Origin: an uncultured Clostridia bacterium | GTDB lineage: Bacteria > Bacillota > Clostridia > Christensenellales > Borkfalkiaceae | Direction: 5' to 3' | DNA length: 5,718 bases | Assembly (NCBI GenBank): GCA_947629845.1 | Contig: CANRFD010000086.1 | Span: forward strand, 1 to 5,718 | Shown here: positions 1-5,666 of the stretch, piece by piece | How the letters are laid out: each line of letters opens with the position of its first letter | Numbering within the stretch: position 1 is the stretch's first letter | The notes under the pieces: model-generated | What the model was told of the DNA's origin: nothing | The model's input: only the letters and a program-made list of their open reading frames with translations | Database searches by the model: none | Made by a program: the position numbers and the translations under genes

Positions 1-77
<77 letters not shown>

Positions 78-168
78 TAATTTTGACGACCAATCAGGCT
101 TCCCAGCCTTACTTCGCCCCTGTGGGGCTCGTGCCGCGCTTCGACGACAAAATACGTGCGCGCGGGGC
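78..168 (-). other. Hairpin-rich segment between the two tRNA-Arg copies
   Basis: This 91-bp stretch lies between the repeats and should be co-transcribed with them. On the minus strand it can form three hairpins. CCGCGC/GCGCGG uses 160-165 and 134-139. GCCCC-ACA-GGGGC uses 116-128. AGGCT-GGGA-AGCCT uses 96-109, and its loop is of GNRA type. Its flanks carry imperfect inverted repeats, ATTTTGTCGTC against ATTTTGACGAC, which would suit a tiny MITE-like element or a structured RNA. There is no U-run after the hairpins, so it is not an obvious terminator, and there is no ORF. Function unknown. Confidence 0.5.
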
Positions 169-210
169 GGTTCCGTAGACCGACGCTCTATCCAATTGAG
201 CTAAAGATGC
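169..210 (-). pseudogene. 5' half of tRNA-Arg(ACG), truncated copy
   Basis: This segment is identical to nucleotides 1-42 of the tRNA-Arg at the left end: acceptor 5' strand, D-arm and anticodon arm. It then stops. The variable region, T-arm and 3' acceptor strand are missing and are replaced by unrelated GC-rich sequence. It cannot form a charged tRNA, although the D and anticodon hairpins could still fold. It is the copy closest to the consensus promoter, so it is probably transcribed. The exact identity over the shared part suggests a recent duplication, an integration scar, or an assembly artefact. Confidence 0.85.
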
Positions 211-215
211 ATATG
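169..215. repeat. 47-bp direct repeat, copy 2 (half-tRNA)
   Basis: Second exact copy of 31-77. Identity ends abruptly on both sides: at the 3' edge of the tRNA anticodon stem, and five bases upstream of tRNA nucleotide 1. Confidence 0.95.
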
Positions 216-286
216 CGTTCTGCATGCAATTTCGGGACTTCCGCCGCGGCGATCGCGTGCATATCTTCCCGATCGATTACCTGCAT

Positions 287-315
287 ATTATATCCGCTTT
301 GCGGCGCTTTGTCAA
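287..315 (-). promoter_or_regulatory. Consensus sigma-A promoter for the tRNA-Arg locus
   Basis: On the minus strand the -35 box TTGACA (310-315) and the -10 box TATAAT (287-292) are both perfect matches. They are separated by exactly 17 bp, the optimal spacing. Transcription would start near position 280 and run leftward through the half-tRNA, the hairpin-rich segment and the complete tRNA-Arg. Such a strong promoter is typical of stable-RNA genes. Confidence 0.88.
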
Positions 316-338
316 ATGATTTTGCACACCAAAAATAA

Positions 339-549
339 TTATCCACACAAATTTTCCCATTGTGGATAGCTTGCACGCGAAAAAGCGCGTTTTTTGCGCG
401 AATTTTGTCGAATTGTGGAATTGTTGGGAACTTTGGGCAAAAAATTGTGGAAAACTTTTTTGAAAATCTTCATTCGCATGCTCCGTATAAACGATATCCA
501 CCGTGAATTTATACGGTTTGTTGACAACCGAACGCCCGCGTTTTCCACA
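339..549. promoter_or_regulatory. Cluster of DnaA-box-like sequences
   Basis: TTATCCACA at 339-347 is a perfect match to the canonical DnaA box. Three more sites match at 8 of 9 positions: 361-369 (minus strand, CTATCCACA), 446-454 (minus, TTTTCCACA) and 541-549 (plus, TTTTCCACA). Weaker sites lie at 414-422 (minus) and 494-502 (plus). The core ATTGTGGA recurs at 359, 412 and 444, spaced 53 and 32 bp apart, close to whole helical turns. The cluster may bind DnaA as a secondary cluster or, less likely, as an origin. The first box lies just upstream of the tRNA promoter's -35 box. Confidence 0.55.
483..516. repeat. 9-bp perfect inverted repeat with 16-bp spacer
   Basis: CCGTATAAA at 483-491 is the exact reverse complement of TTTATACGG at 508-516. 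The 16-bp spacer contains a weak DnaA-box-like sequence. It could be a two-half-site operator or a stem-loop. There is no T-run on either side, so a terminator is unlikely. Confidence 0.5.
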
Positions 550-598
550 TTACTATACTTGTCCGAGGCGGAAAATATGCAGGTTTTGCCCCAAAAAA

Positions 599-976
599 TC
601 AATTGTATTTGGTGTGCGATCTGAAGATGAGCGCCATGATGAAGGAAAAGATCACCGCCGCGGAGACGCCCGCGCTCGCCGCCGCAAGCGAGCCCGTGAG
701 CGCCTGAAAGAGCCCCTCCTGCGCCCCGCGCATCGCACCGTTTGCAAGCAGGTAGCCAAAACCGGAGATGGGCACGGTCGCGCCCGCCCCCGCCCATTCG
801 ACGATGGGCTGATACAGCCCCAACGCCGTGAGCGCAATGCCCGCAAGCATGAATATGACGAGGATCTTCCCCGCCGTGAGATCGGTAAAATTGATGACGA
901 GCTGCGCGATCGCACAGATGAGCCCGCCCACGGCGAACGCCTTCAAAAACATGAGCAAAATATTTACATATTCCAT
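599..976 (-). CDS. spoVAE: Stage V sporulation protein AE (SpoVAEb type)
   Basis: A 125-residue integral membrane protein of the SpoVA system, which in spore formers sits in the spore inner membrane and helps move dipicolinic acid (DPA) in during sporulation and out during germination. Hydrophobic segments lie at about residues 5-28, 37-57 and 98-118. The family signature GAGATVPISGFG is at residues 63-74, and SAGVSAAVIF at 101-110. Length and sequence agree with Bacillus SpoVAEb (about 116-125 aa). The ATG at 976 is chosen because homology begins there and a G-rich stretch (AAGGGGGGA) lies about a dozen bases upstream. An in-frame GTG overlapping the spoVAD stop would add about 30 Arg-rich residues with no family likeness, so I reject it. 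spoVAD lies 86 bp upstream on the same strand, and the two are probably co-transcribed. Confidence 0.93.
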   Translation of the reverse strand: MEYVNILLMFLKAFAVGGLICAIAQLVINFTDLTAGKILVIFMLAGIALTALGLYQPIVEWAGAGATVPISGFGYLLANGAMRGAQEGLFQALTGSLAAASAGVSAAVIFSFIMALIFRSHTKYN

Positions 977-1062
977 ATATGTAGCGCGTTCCCCCCTTCC
1001 CCTCGCCGTTTTCTCATGCCCTTCTTCACAACGAACCCGACATAGACGGGGAGCGTATCTTC

Positions 1063-2055
1063 TCACCGCTCCAAAACGACGGCGTGCGCAATGCAGGGAA
1101 TGCTCTCCCCCTGCCCCGACGACACGGTAGAGAGCAGCGCGCCCGTTGCGACGAACAGGATCTTGCGCAGCGCGCCTGTCATCAATTTTGTGTGAAGGTA
1201 GGAATTGAGCACGACGGCAGAACACCCCGCGCCGCTCCCACCCTGGTACTCGTCCTCGATGACGTTGTAGATGATCTCTCCGCAGTCCACGTGCCGCTCG
1301 GAGATGTCCAGCCCCTTTTCCCATGTTAAGTCCTTAAGAATGCGGCTGCCGAGCGCCCCCAAGTCGCCCGTCACGATGAGATCGTAATCCTCGAGCGCCT
1401 CCTTCGTCCCGCGGAAGTGCGCGAGAATGGTATCCGCCGCCGCGGGAGCCATGGCGGCGCCCATGTTGTTGACGTCGGTGATGCCGAAATCGACGACCTT
1501 CCCGAGCGTCGCCGCCGTAATTTTGATGCCGTCGCCCCGATCGGCGATGAGCGCCGCACCCGCGCCCGTCACCGTCCACTGCGCCTGCGGCGGCCGGGTG
1601 CAGCCGAGCTCCAGCGGATAGCGGTACTGCCGTTCTGCGGAGGCGAAGTGACTGCCCGTCGCGGCGACGACGCGGTGCATGAGCCCGCCGTTCACGAACG
1701 CCGCCCCCACCGCAAGGCTCTCCGCCATCGTGGAGCACGCGCCGTACACGCCGAGGAAGGGCACGGAAAAATCGCGCGCCGCAAAACTCGCCGAGATGAT
1801 TTGGTTGAGAAGGTCGCCCGAGACGATGCAATCCACCTCCTCGCGCTTCAGGCCGGCGTTGGCGATCGCGCCGTCGATGACGTGCGAGAGCATCTTGCAC
1901 TCCGCCTTTTCGTAGGTGCTTTCGCCGAACATGTCGTCGGCAAGTGCCGTCTCGACATACCGCCCGATGACCCCCTCGCATTCCTTCGGCCCCGCGATGG
2001 TGCTCGTCGCCGCGATGCGCGGACAATTTTTGAAATAGATGGTCTGATTTCCCAT
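1063..2055 (-). CDS. spoVAD: Stage V sporulation protein AD (SpoVAD)
   Basis: A 330-residue protein with a thiolase/ketosynthase-like fold. In Bacillus it binds DPA and is the soluble, membrane-associated component of the SpoVA channel. It aligns from end to end with Bacillus SpoVAD (about 338 aa). Recognisable blocks are AGPKE (21-25), GDLLNQ (80-85), GACST with the conserved cysteine at residue 107, ERQYRYP (141-147), MAPAAADTI (202-210), GGSGAGCSAVV (272-282), ATGALLS (303-309) and ESIPCIAH (317-324). The ATG at 2055 fits where family similarity begins. There is no clear Shine-Dalgarno sequence, and a hairpin (2064-2090) ends only 8 nt before the start codon. spoVAE follows. spoVAC, the normal upstream neighbour, is absent, and a terminator and AT-rich leader stand there instead. 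Expression in the forespore under sigma-G is expected from the family, but I could not find a convincing sigma-G promoter. Confidence 0.96.
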   Translation of the reverse strand: MGNQTIYFKNCPRIAATSTIAGPKECEGVIGRYVETALADDMFGESTYEKAECKMLSHVIDGAIANAGLKREEVDCIVSGDLLNQIISASFAARDFSVPFLGVYGACSTMAESLAVGAAFVNGGLMHRVVAATGSHFASAERQYRYPLELGCTRPPQAQWTVTGAGAALIADRGDGIKITAATLGKVVDFGITDVNNMGAAMAPAAADTILAHFRGTKEALEDYDLIVTGDLGALGSRILKDLTWEKGLDISERHVDCGEIIYNVIEDEYQGGSGAGCSAVVLNSYLHTKLMTGALRKILFVATGALLSTVSSGQGESIPCIAHAVVLER

Positions 2056-2330
2056 AAAATTACGCCCGACTGCATTTTCTGCAATCGGGCAAAAGTTATT
2101 CCCGAACAGCGCATTTCGCACACCGCCGCAGCGAGCTGCAAGCGAGCCCTGCCGCTTAAGCGGCGAACAGGATTGCCGCGCAAAAAATTTTTGTAAAAAA
2201 TCAAAAAAATCTGTCACCCATCGGCCAAAAAAATCGCGGCCGTGATATGATGAAATTATGAAATATCTCCGAAAAAATTTTATTGAAAATTTTCTTGCGG
2301 CACGGAACACGGCGCGGCGGCGCGAAAAAA
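2056..2330. other. AT-rich leader region upstream of spoVAD
   Basis: I see no gene here. The region contains the start-proximal hairpin, a 14-bp perfect palindrome GCCGCTTAAGCGGC at 2151-2164, and several A-tracts (2182-2187, 2195-2200, 2203-2209, 2227-2233), the first three spaced near a helical turn. Such tracts could bend the DNA or act as a promoter-upstream element. The spoVAD promoter should lie here, because a strong terminator closes the upstream unit, but I found no good match to sigma-A or sigma-G boxes. The best sigma-A candidate (GTGACA at 2212-2217, TACAAA at 2190-2195, 16-bp spacer) is weak. Confidence 0.5.
2064..2090 (-). promoter_or_regulatory. Leader hairpin just upstream of the spoVAD start
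   Basis: GCCCGA/TCGGGC outer arms and TGCA/TGCA inner arms form an 11-position stem with one mismatch and a 5-nt loop. On the minus strand it is followed by GTAATTTT and then the spoVAD ATG, so it occupies the place where a Shine-Dalgarno sequence would lie. It could restrict translation or be a weak attenuator; the T-run is only four long. It may also help explain why no ordinary ribosome-binding site is visible. Confidence 0.5.
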
Positions 2331-2395
2331 ATTCCTTTCCCCGCCCGCGCGCGTTCCCCCCTTCGGGGGGAACGCGCGCGGGCGGGGAAAGGAAT
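2321..2395 (-). terminator. Strong intrinsic terminator with 31-bp perfect stem
   Basis: Positions 2331-2361 and 2365-2395 are perfect reverse complements: a 31-bp uninterrupted stem with a 3-nt loop, extremely GC-rich in the middle. On the minus strand it is followed directly by six T. The plus-strand side is followed by AAAATGG with no T-run, so it works in the leftward direction. It closes the transcription unit containing tsaD and the RyR-domain gene and insulates spoVAD from read-through. The stem is far longer than most intrinsic terminators. Confidence 0.92.
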
Positions 2396-2405
2396 AAAAT
2401 GGAAA

Positions 2406-2477
2406 TCAAATTATTATGGGCAAAGCCTTTCCGCTTCGGCGCCCGGCGCAAGCGGCGCAAAACTTCGGGCACGGCAC
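2406..2477 (-). CDS. Possible 23-codon cysteine-containing small ORF
   Basis: On the minus strand a strong Shine-Dalgarno sequence AAAGGAG (2482-2488) is followed after 4 nt by a GTG, a short spacing. The frame runs 23 codons to a TGA, ten bases before the terminator stem. The peptide would begin MPCPKFCAACAGRR, with cysteines at residues 3, 7 and 10, and end in three isoleucines. It matches no family I recognise. It lies after the stop of the 687-codon gene and would share its transcript. A second GTG five bases downstream (2470-2472) is better spaced from the Shine-Dalgarno, but its frame runs through the terminator, so it is less likely to be used. This may be chance; only the signal order supports it. 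Confidence 0.25.
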   Translation of the reverse strand: MPCPKFCAACAGRRSGKALPIII

Positions 2478-2525
2478 AGCTCTCCTTTCGCCGCGATGCG
2501 CCGCGGTCACGGGGAACGCGCTCGC

Positions 2526-4589
2526 TCACTTCTCCCCGTTCGTCGCCGTATCCTCGACCTGTTTTTTGTTGGCCGCGTACACTTCCCCCTGCTCGTCCTT
2601 GTCCTTCTCGTGCTTTTCGAGCTTCCCGAACGGAACGAGATCCTCGTGGCATTTGGCGATGTGGTCCGTCTTTCCCTTGCCGCAGCGCACATATCCCTCC
2701 GCGCGCATAAAGGCGTTCCAGCGCTTGTGTTCGTTCTCCTGCGTGGGCGTCTCGTCCGAGTTGCGCTTTTGGGCGAGGAGGCGGTACGTTTCGAGGTAGA
2801 CGGCCTGTGCCGTGGAGGAGCGGCGGTAATACTCGAAGTGCTCGAAGTCGTAGAGGCTCTTCCTGACCTCCTTTTCCGACTCCTCCCCTCTGGTGACGGT
2901 GTTGACGATATATTGGAGATGGGAGCGTTTCGCGAGCTCCTCGATGTCTCTCCGCTCGATGCTCCGAAGGCTGTAGCGCGTCTTTAAGTCCCCGATCAGG
3001 TGAACGCCGTAGGGGCGGCCTTTGAAGTCGCACAGACTGTCTTTCCCCGTGACCGCCGTCTTGGTCGGGCTGTACACGACGGCATAGACGGGCGGGACGT
3101 CCTCTGCGTTTTCGATATCCCGTCCGAGCTGGCTGCGGATGCGCATGGACGCCTCGATGTTCCGCTCGTCGTCACCCAAGGTAACGAACACGGCCGTCAG
3201 ATCGCCGTCGATGGCCTTGAGTTCCTCGCAGAAGCTCCTCCCCATGACGTCCACGGGGCAATGAAATTCGATGGTGTAGAAGCACTCCCCCTCCTCCTTC
3301 ACGCCGATGCGGGAGACGAGCTCGGGCGCGAGAGCACGGACGCGATCCTCCGTCTCGGGGGAGACGTCGAACACGTGGAGCTCGACGGTGTAGCCGGGCA
3401 TCTGCGTATACCAGCAGAGTGCCTTCAGAAGTTCGGTGCCGTAGCCGCCGAGGCCGACCAAGGCGACCTTGATGTGCTTCCCCGTCCTTTCCGCACGGTC
3501 GAAGAGCCACGTGCCCCTGAGCGTGCTCAATACGAGGTTGCGGTTTTCGCTGACGCGGCGCACCTTCATGTCCGTTGTGGGCACCTCCAAAAGCTCCGCC
3601 AGCGTATATCTGTCGCTCTGCGGAGCGGAGGCGTCGGGCGCAGACTTCGCCTTGGCATGCCGCCGCTTTTTGGGAGCGGGCTGAATGGAGGCGATCTCCT
3701 CTTTCCCCTTCATGAACGGGGCGTTGAGAAGAGATTCGCTCTCCGAATTGTCCGAAAAGATGTAGAGTTCCGTCTTGTTGTTGTCGTAGCGGCTGCCCTT
3801 GTAGCGCTGGATCAGGGCGAGCCCCTGCCGCAAGTTCTCGTCGAAGTCCTCGCCGATGAAGTAAAATTTGCGGTAGATCCCCGCGCGGAGCGGCTTCATC
3901 CACAGCTCGGTGATGTCCTTGCGCAGGCAGATCGCGCCGATCCCCTTTGCGCGGGAGATGAGCTCGTAGCTCTCCTCCTCTTCATGGGGATAGACGTCGG
4001 TGAACACGATGAGACGGCGGCGTTCCCCCTTCTTGCGGGAAGTGGCGATGTCCTCGGCGAGGGCGATGGACATTTCGTTGAGCTCGGAGAGCACATAGAG
4101 ATCGGCGTTGGGGTAGAACAGGTATTTGAGATGGGAAGAAAGTTCGCGGAAGAAGGAGATCAAGAAGCCTGCGGTAAGCGCGGGAGCCACGATCATGATG
4201 ACCGAGAGATAGACGGAGTACGCAACGCCCGCGGACTCGGCTTCGGCGAAATTGGCCGCGATGAACTCCATCACGCCGTCGTACTCGCCGTTCAGGGTGA
4301 ACAGGCGCAAAACGTTCTGGATCGCGAGGAGGGCGGAGTTGAGAAAGCGGACGAACCCGCTCTGCTCCGCGAGCATCCCGTAGTAATACAGCGGATAGTA
4401 GACGATGACGGAGGCGAGGAAAAATCCCCCCACCATGAGATAGAACGGGATGAGCGCGTGCGAGATGCGCTTGCCCTCCTTGAGTTTTCCGAGCCGCCAC
4501 CTGTGGACGACGATGCCGAGCACCGCAAACACGGCGAGCAAGGAGAGCGAGACCGCCATGGCAACGATACATGCGTTGTAAATTTTCAT
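2526..4589 (-). CDS. Membrane-anchored protein with tandem Rossmann/RCK-like modules and C-terminal RyR domain
   Basis: A 687-residue protein. Hydrophobic segments at about residues 6-28, 46-70 and 122-147 make a membrane-embedded N-terminus, with a weaker amphipathic stretch at 79-99. No K+-channel selectivity-filter sequence such as GYG is seen there. A first alpha/beta module (about 160-290) begins ADLYVLSELNEMSIALAEDI and continues RRRLIVFTDV, resembling an RCK/TrkA-N-like fold without a clear glycine loop. A basic, Pro/Ala-rich linker follows (303-326). A second Rossmann module starts KVALVGLGGYGTELL (375-388) with a clear GxGGxG nucleotide-binding loop. Near the C-terminus, EHKRWNAFMRAEGY (620-633) and KCHEDLVPF (646-654) match the pattern of bacterial RyR domains (Pfam RyR). 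Architecture suggests a ligand- or nucleotide-sensing membrane protein; the actual function is unknown. The ATG has a good GGGAG Shine-Dalgarno sequence (4596-4600). It lies 57 bp after tsaD and is probably in the same operon. Confidence 0.82.
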   Translation of the reverse strand: MKIYNACIVAMAVSLSLLAVFAVLGIVVHRWRLGKLKEGKRISHALIPFYLMVGGFFLASVIVYYPLYYYGMLAEQSGFVRFLNSALLAIQNVLRLFTLNGEYDGVMEFIAANFAEAESAGVAYSVYLSVIMIVAPALTAGFLISFFRELSSHLKYLFYPNADLYVLSELNEMSIALAEDIATSRKKGERRRLIVFTDVYPHEEEESYELISRAKGIGAICLRKDITELWMKPLRAGIYRKFYFIGEDFDENLRQGLALIQRYKGSRYDNNKTELYIFSDNSESESLLNAPFMKGKEEIASIQPAPKKRRHAKAKSAPDASAPQSDRYTLAELLEVPTTDMKVRRVSENRNLVLSTLRGTWLFDRAERTGKHIKVALVGLGGYGTELLKALCWYTQMPGYTVELHVFDVSPETEDRVRALAPELVSRIGVKEEGECFYTIEFHCPVDVMGRSFCEELKAIDGDLTAVFVTLGDDERNIEASMRIRSQLGRDIENAEDVPPVYAVVYSPTKTAVTGKDSLCDFKGRPYGVHLIGDLKTRYSLRSIERRDIEELAKRSHLQYIVNTVTRGEESEKEVRKSLYDFEHFEYYRRSSTAQAVYLETYRLLAQKRNSDETPTQENEHKRWNAFMRAEGYVRCGKGKTDHIAKCHEDLVPFGKLEKHEKDKDEQGEVYAANKKQVEDTATNGEK

Positions 4590-4595
4590 GAATTT

Positions 4596-4600
4596 CTCCC
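4596..4600 (-). promoter_or_regulatory. Ribosome-binding site of the RyR-domain gene
   Basis: GGGAG on the minus strand, six bases before the ATG at 4589. It fixes the start chosen for the 687-codon gene and supports its translation independent of tsaD. Confidence 0.75.
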
Positions 4601-4646
4601 GTAAAAGATCTGTATGCGACTTGGCGCCCTTCCCGTTCCCCGGAAT

Positions 4647-5666
4647 TTACCGGAGCGGAATGCTCGCCTCGGCGTTGAGCGTGAGCGGCGCAAAATTTTG
4701 GGCGCGGTACTGCATCAGCCCCTCCGCCGCGATCATGGCCGCGTTGTCCGTGCAATGTTTTTTCGCGGGCAGAACGAGGCGCAGCCCCGCCGCCCCGCAC
4801 GCGCGCTGCAGCTCCTCGCGGAGGTACCCGTTCGCGACGACGCCCCCGCCCGCAGTCACGGTGGAAACGCCCCGCTCCTTTGCCCCCTCCACGACCTTCT
4901 GCACGAGGATGTCGAGCGCCGCGCTCTGGAAGGAGGCGGCAACGTCGGCACGCGACCATTCCTCCCGCCTTTGCTCCTTGGTGTGGACGTAGTTGATGAC
5001 GTGCGTCTTGAGCCCGCTGTAAGAAAAGTCGTAGCCGCCCAAGCCCTTCAGCATTTTGGGCATGGGCACGACGGCCTTCCCCTCCCTCGCGAGCGCCTCG
5101 ACGTGCGGCCCGCCGGGATAGGGCAGGGAGAGGACGCGGGCGACCTTATCGAAGGCCTCCCCCGCCGCGTCGTCGAGCGTGCCGCCCAGCACTTCGAACT
5201 CCGTGTACGACTCGGTGTGGATGATGGCGGTGTGCCCGCCGCTCGCGAGCAGCGTCATGAAGGGCGGCTCGAGCGCCTCGTCCTCGAGGTAGGCCGCCGC
5301 GAGATGGCCGCGGATGTGGTTGACGCCGATGAGCGGGATCCCCAGCCCGTACGCGAAGCCCTTGGCGAACGAGAGCCCGACGAGCAGCGCGCCGAGAAGC
5401 CCCGCGCCATAGGTGACGGCGACGGCGTCGAGCTCCTCCTTTTTCACCCCCGCGGTGCGGAGCGCCCGCAAGACTACCTCGTCCACCGCGTCGGTGTGGG
5501 CGCGGGAGGCGATCTCGGGCACCACGCCGCCGTACTTCGCCTGCACGGGAGCGGAGGATATGATCTCGTCGGAGAGCAAAACGCGGCCGCGGATGACCGC
5601 CGCCGCCGTTTCGTCACATGAGCTCTCTATGCCCAAAATGATGGGATCTTTCTTGATGTTTTTCAC
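4647..5666 (-). CDS. tsaD: tRNA N6-adenosine threonylcarbamoyltransferase TsaD
   Basis: A 339-residue member of the TsaD/Kae1/Gcp family. With TsaB and TsaE it transfers threonylcarbamoyl from TC-AMP to A37 of ANN-decoding tRNAs (t6A). Family blocks are all present: GIESSCDET (12-20), VVPEIASRAH (48-57), the metal-binding HIRGH with His117 and His121, SGGHT (142-146), DDAAGEAFDK (165-174), YPGGPHVEALA (183-193), FSYSGLKT (214-221), AGGGVVANGYL (272-282) and CTDNAAMIAA with Asp307. VTYGAGLLGALLVG (84-97) has Ala where many homologues have Pro in GPG. Length is normal. The start is GTG at 5666, overlapping the upstream stop by 4 bp (GTGA) with no strong Shine-Dalgarno sequence, which suggests translational coupling. 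It is the second gene seen in a leftward operon; tsaB and tsaE are not visible. Confidence 0.97.
   Translation of the reverse strand: MKNIKKDPIILGIESSCDETAAAVIRGRVLLSDEIISSAPVQAKYGGVVPEIASRAHTDAVDEVVLRALRTAGVKKEELDAVAVTYGAGLLGALLVGLSFAKGFAYGLGIPLIGVNHIRGHLAAAYLEDEALEPPFMTLLASGGHTAIIHTESYTEFEVLGGTLDDAAGEAFDKVARVLSLPYPGGPHVEALAREGKAVVPMPKMLKGLGGYDFSYSGLKTHVINYVHTKEQRREEWSRADVAASFQSAALDILVQKVVEGAKERGVSTVTAGGGVVANGYLREELQRACGAAGLRLVLPAKKHCTDNAAMIAAEGLMQYRAQNFAPLTLNAEASIPLR

Larger units (their letters stand above)
216..598. other. AT-rich spacer between tRNA-Arg locus and spoVAE, no gene
   Basis: I see no credible coding sequence on either strand; open frames here lack family likeness and ribosome-binding sites. 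The spacer holds the tRNA leader (216-280), the tRNA promoter, a DnaA-box-like cluster (339-549) and a 9-bp inverted repeat (483-516). Its AT-richness contrasts sharply with the GC-rich genes to the right. No strong terminator follows spoVAE. A 4-bp GCGC stem followed by five T on the minus strand (380-399) is the nearest thing and is weak. Confidence 0.7.

Noticed and set aside
380..399. Terminator after spoVAE (GCGC stem then five T on the minus strand)
   Set aside because: The stem is only 4 bp with a 7-nt loop and lies 200 bp after the stop; too weak to call.
339..549. Calling this region the chromosomal origin
   Set aside because: Box density is suggestive, but there is no dnaA, dnaN or rpmH, and gene orientation on the right is opposite to that expected; kept only as a DnaA-box cluster.
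521..559. Plus-strand TTGACA followed by TATACT as a promoter
   Set aside because: The boxes are 27 bp apart, far from the usable 16-18 bp, and no plus-strand gene follows.
599..1324. Extended minus-strand frame upstream of the spoVAE ATG
   Set aside because: The extra residues are Arg-rich, overlap spoVAD in another frame and show no SpoVAE likeness; homology starts at the ATG at 976.
2246..2252. CATCATA as a sigma-G -10 box for spoVAD
   Set aside because: It fits the -10 pattern, but no sigma-G-like -35 box lies 16-18 bp upstream.
2056..3033. Long upstream extension of the spoVAD frame
   Set aside because: It crosses the 31-bp terminator and overlaps the RyR-domain gene out of frame; the residues look like shadow translation, and SpoVAD similarity begins at 2055.
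3000..4604. Plus-strand open frame of over 500 codons opposite the RyR-domain gene
   Set aside because: It is the antisense shadow of a GC-rich gene: few stops are expected, composition is Asp/Val/Glu/Arg-biased, and the minus-strand frame has recognisable domains.
4630..4655. Inverted repeat CCGG-AATTTA-CCGG at the end of tsaD as a terminator
   Set aside because: Only a 4-bp stem with no T-run; more likely chance within an operon spacer.
4614..5621. Plus-strand open frame opposite tsaD
   Set aside because: Antisense shadow; tsaD on the minus strand has all family motifs.
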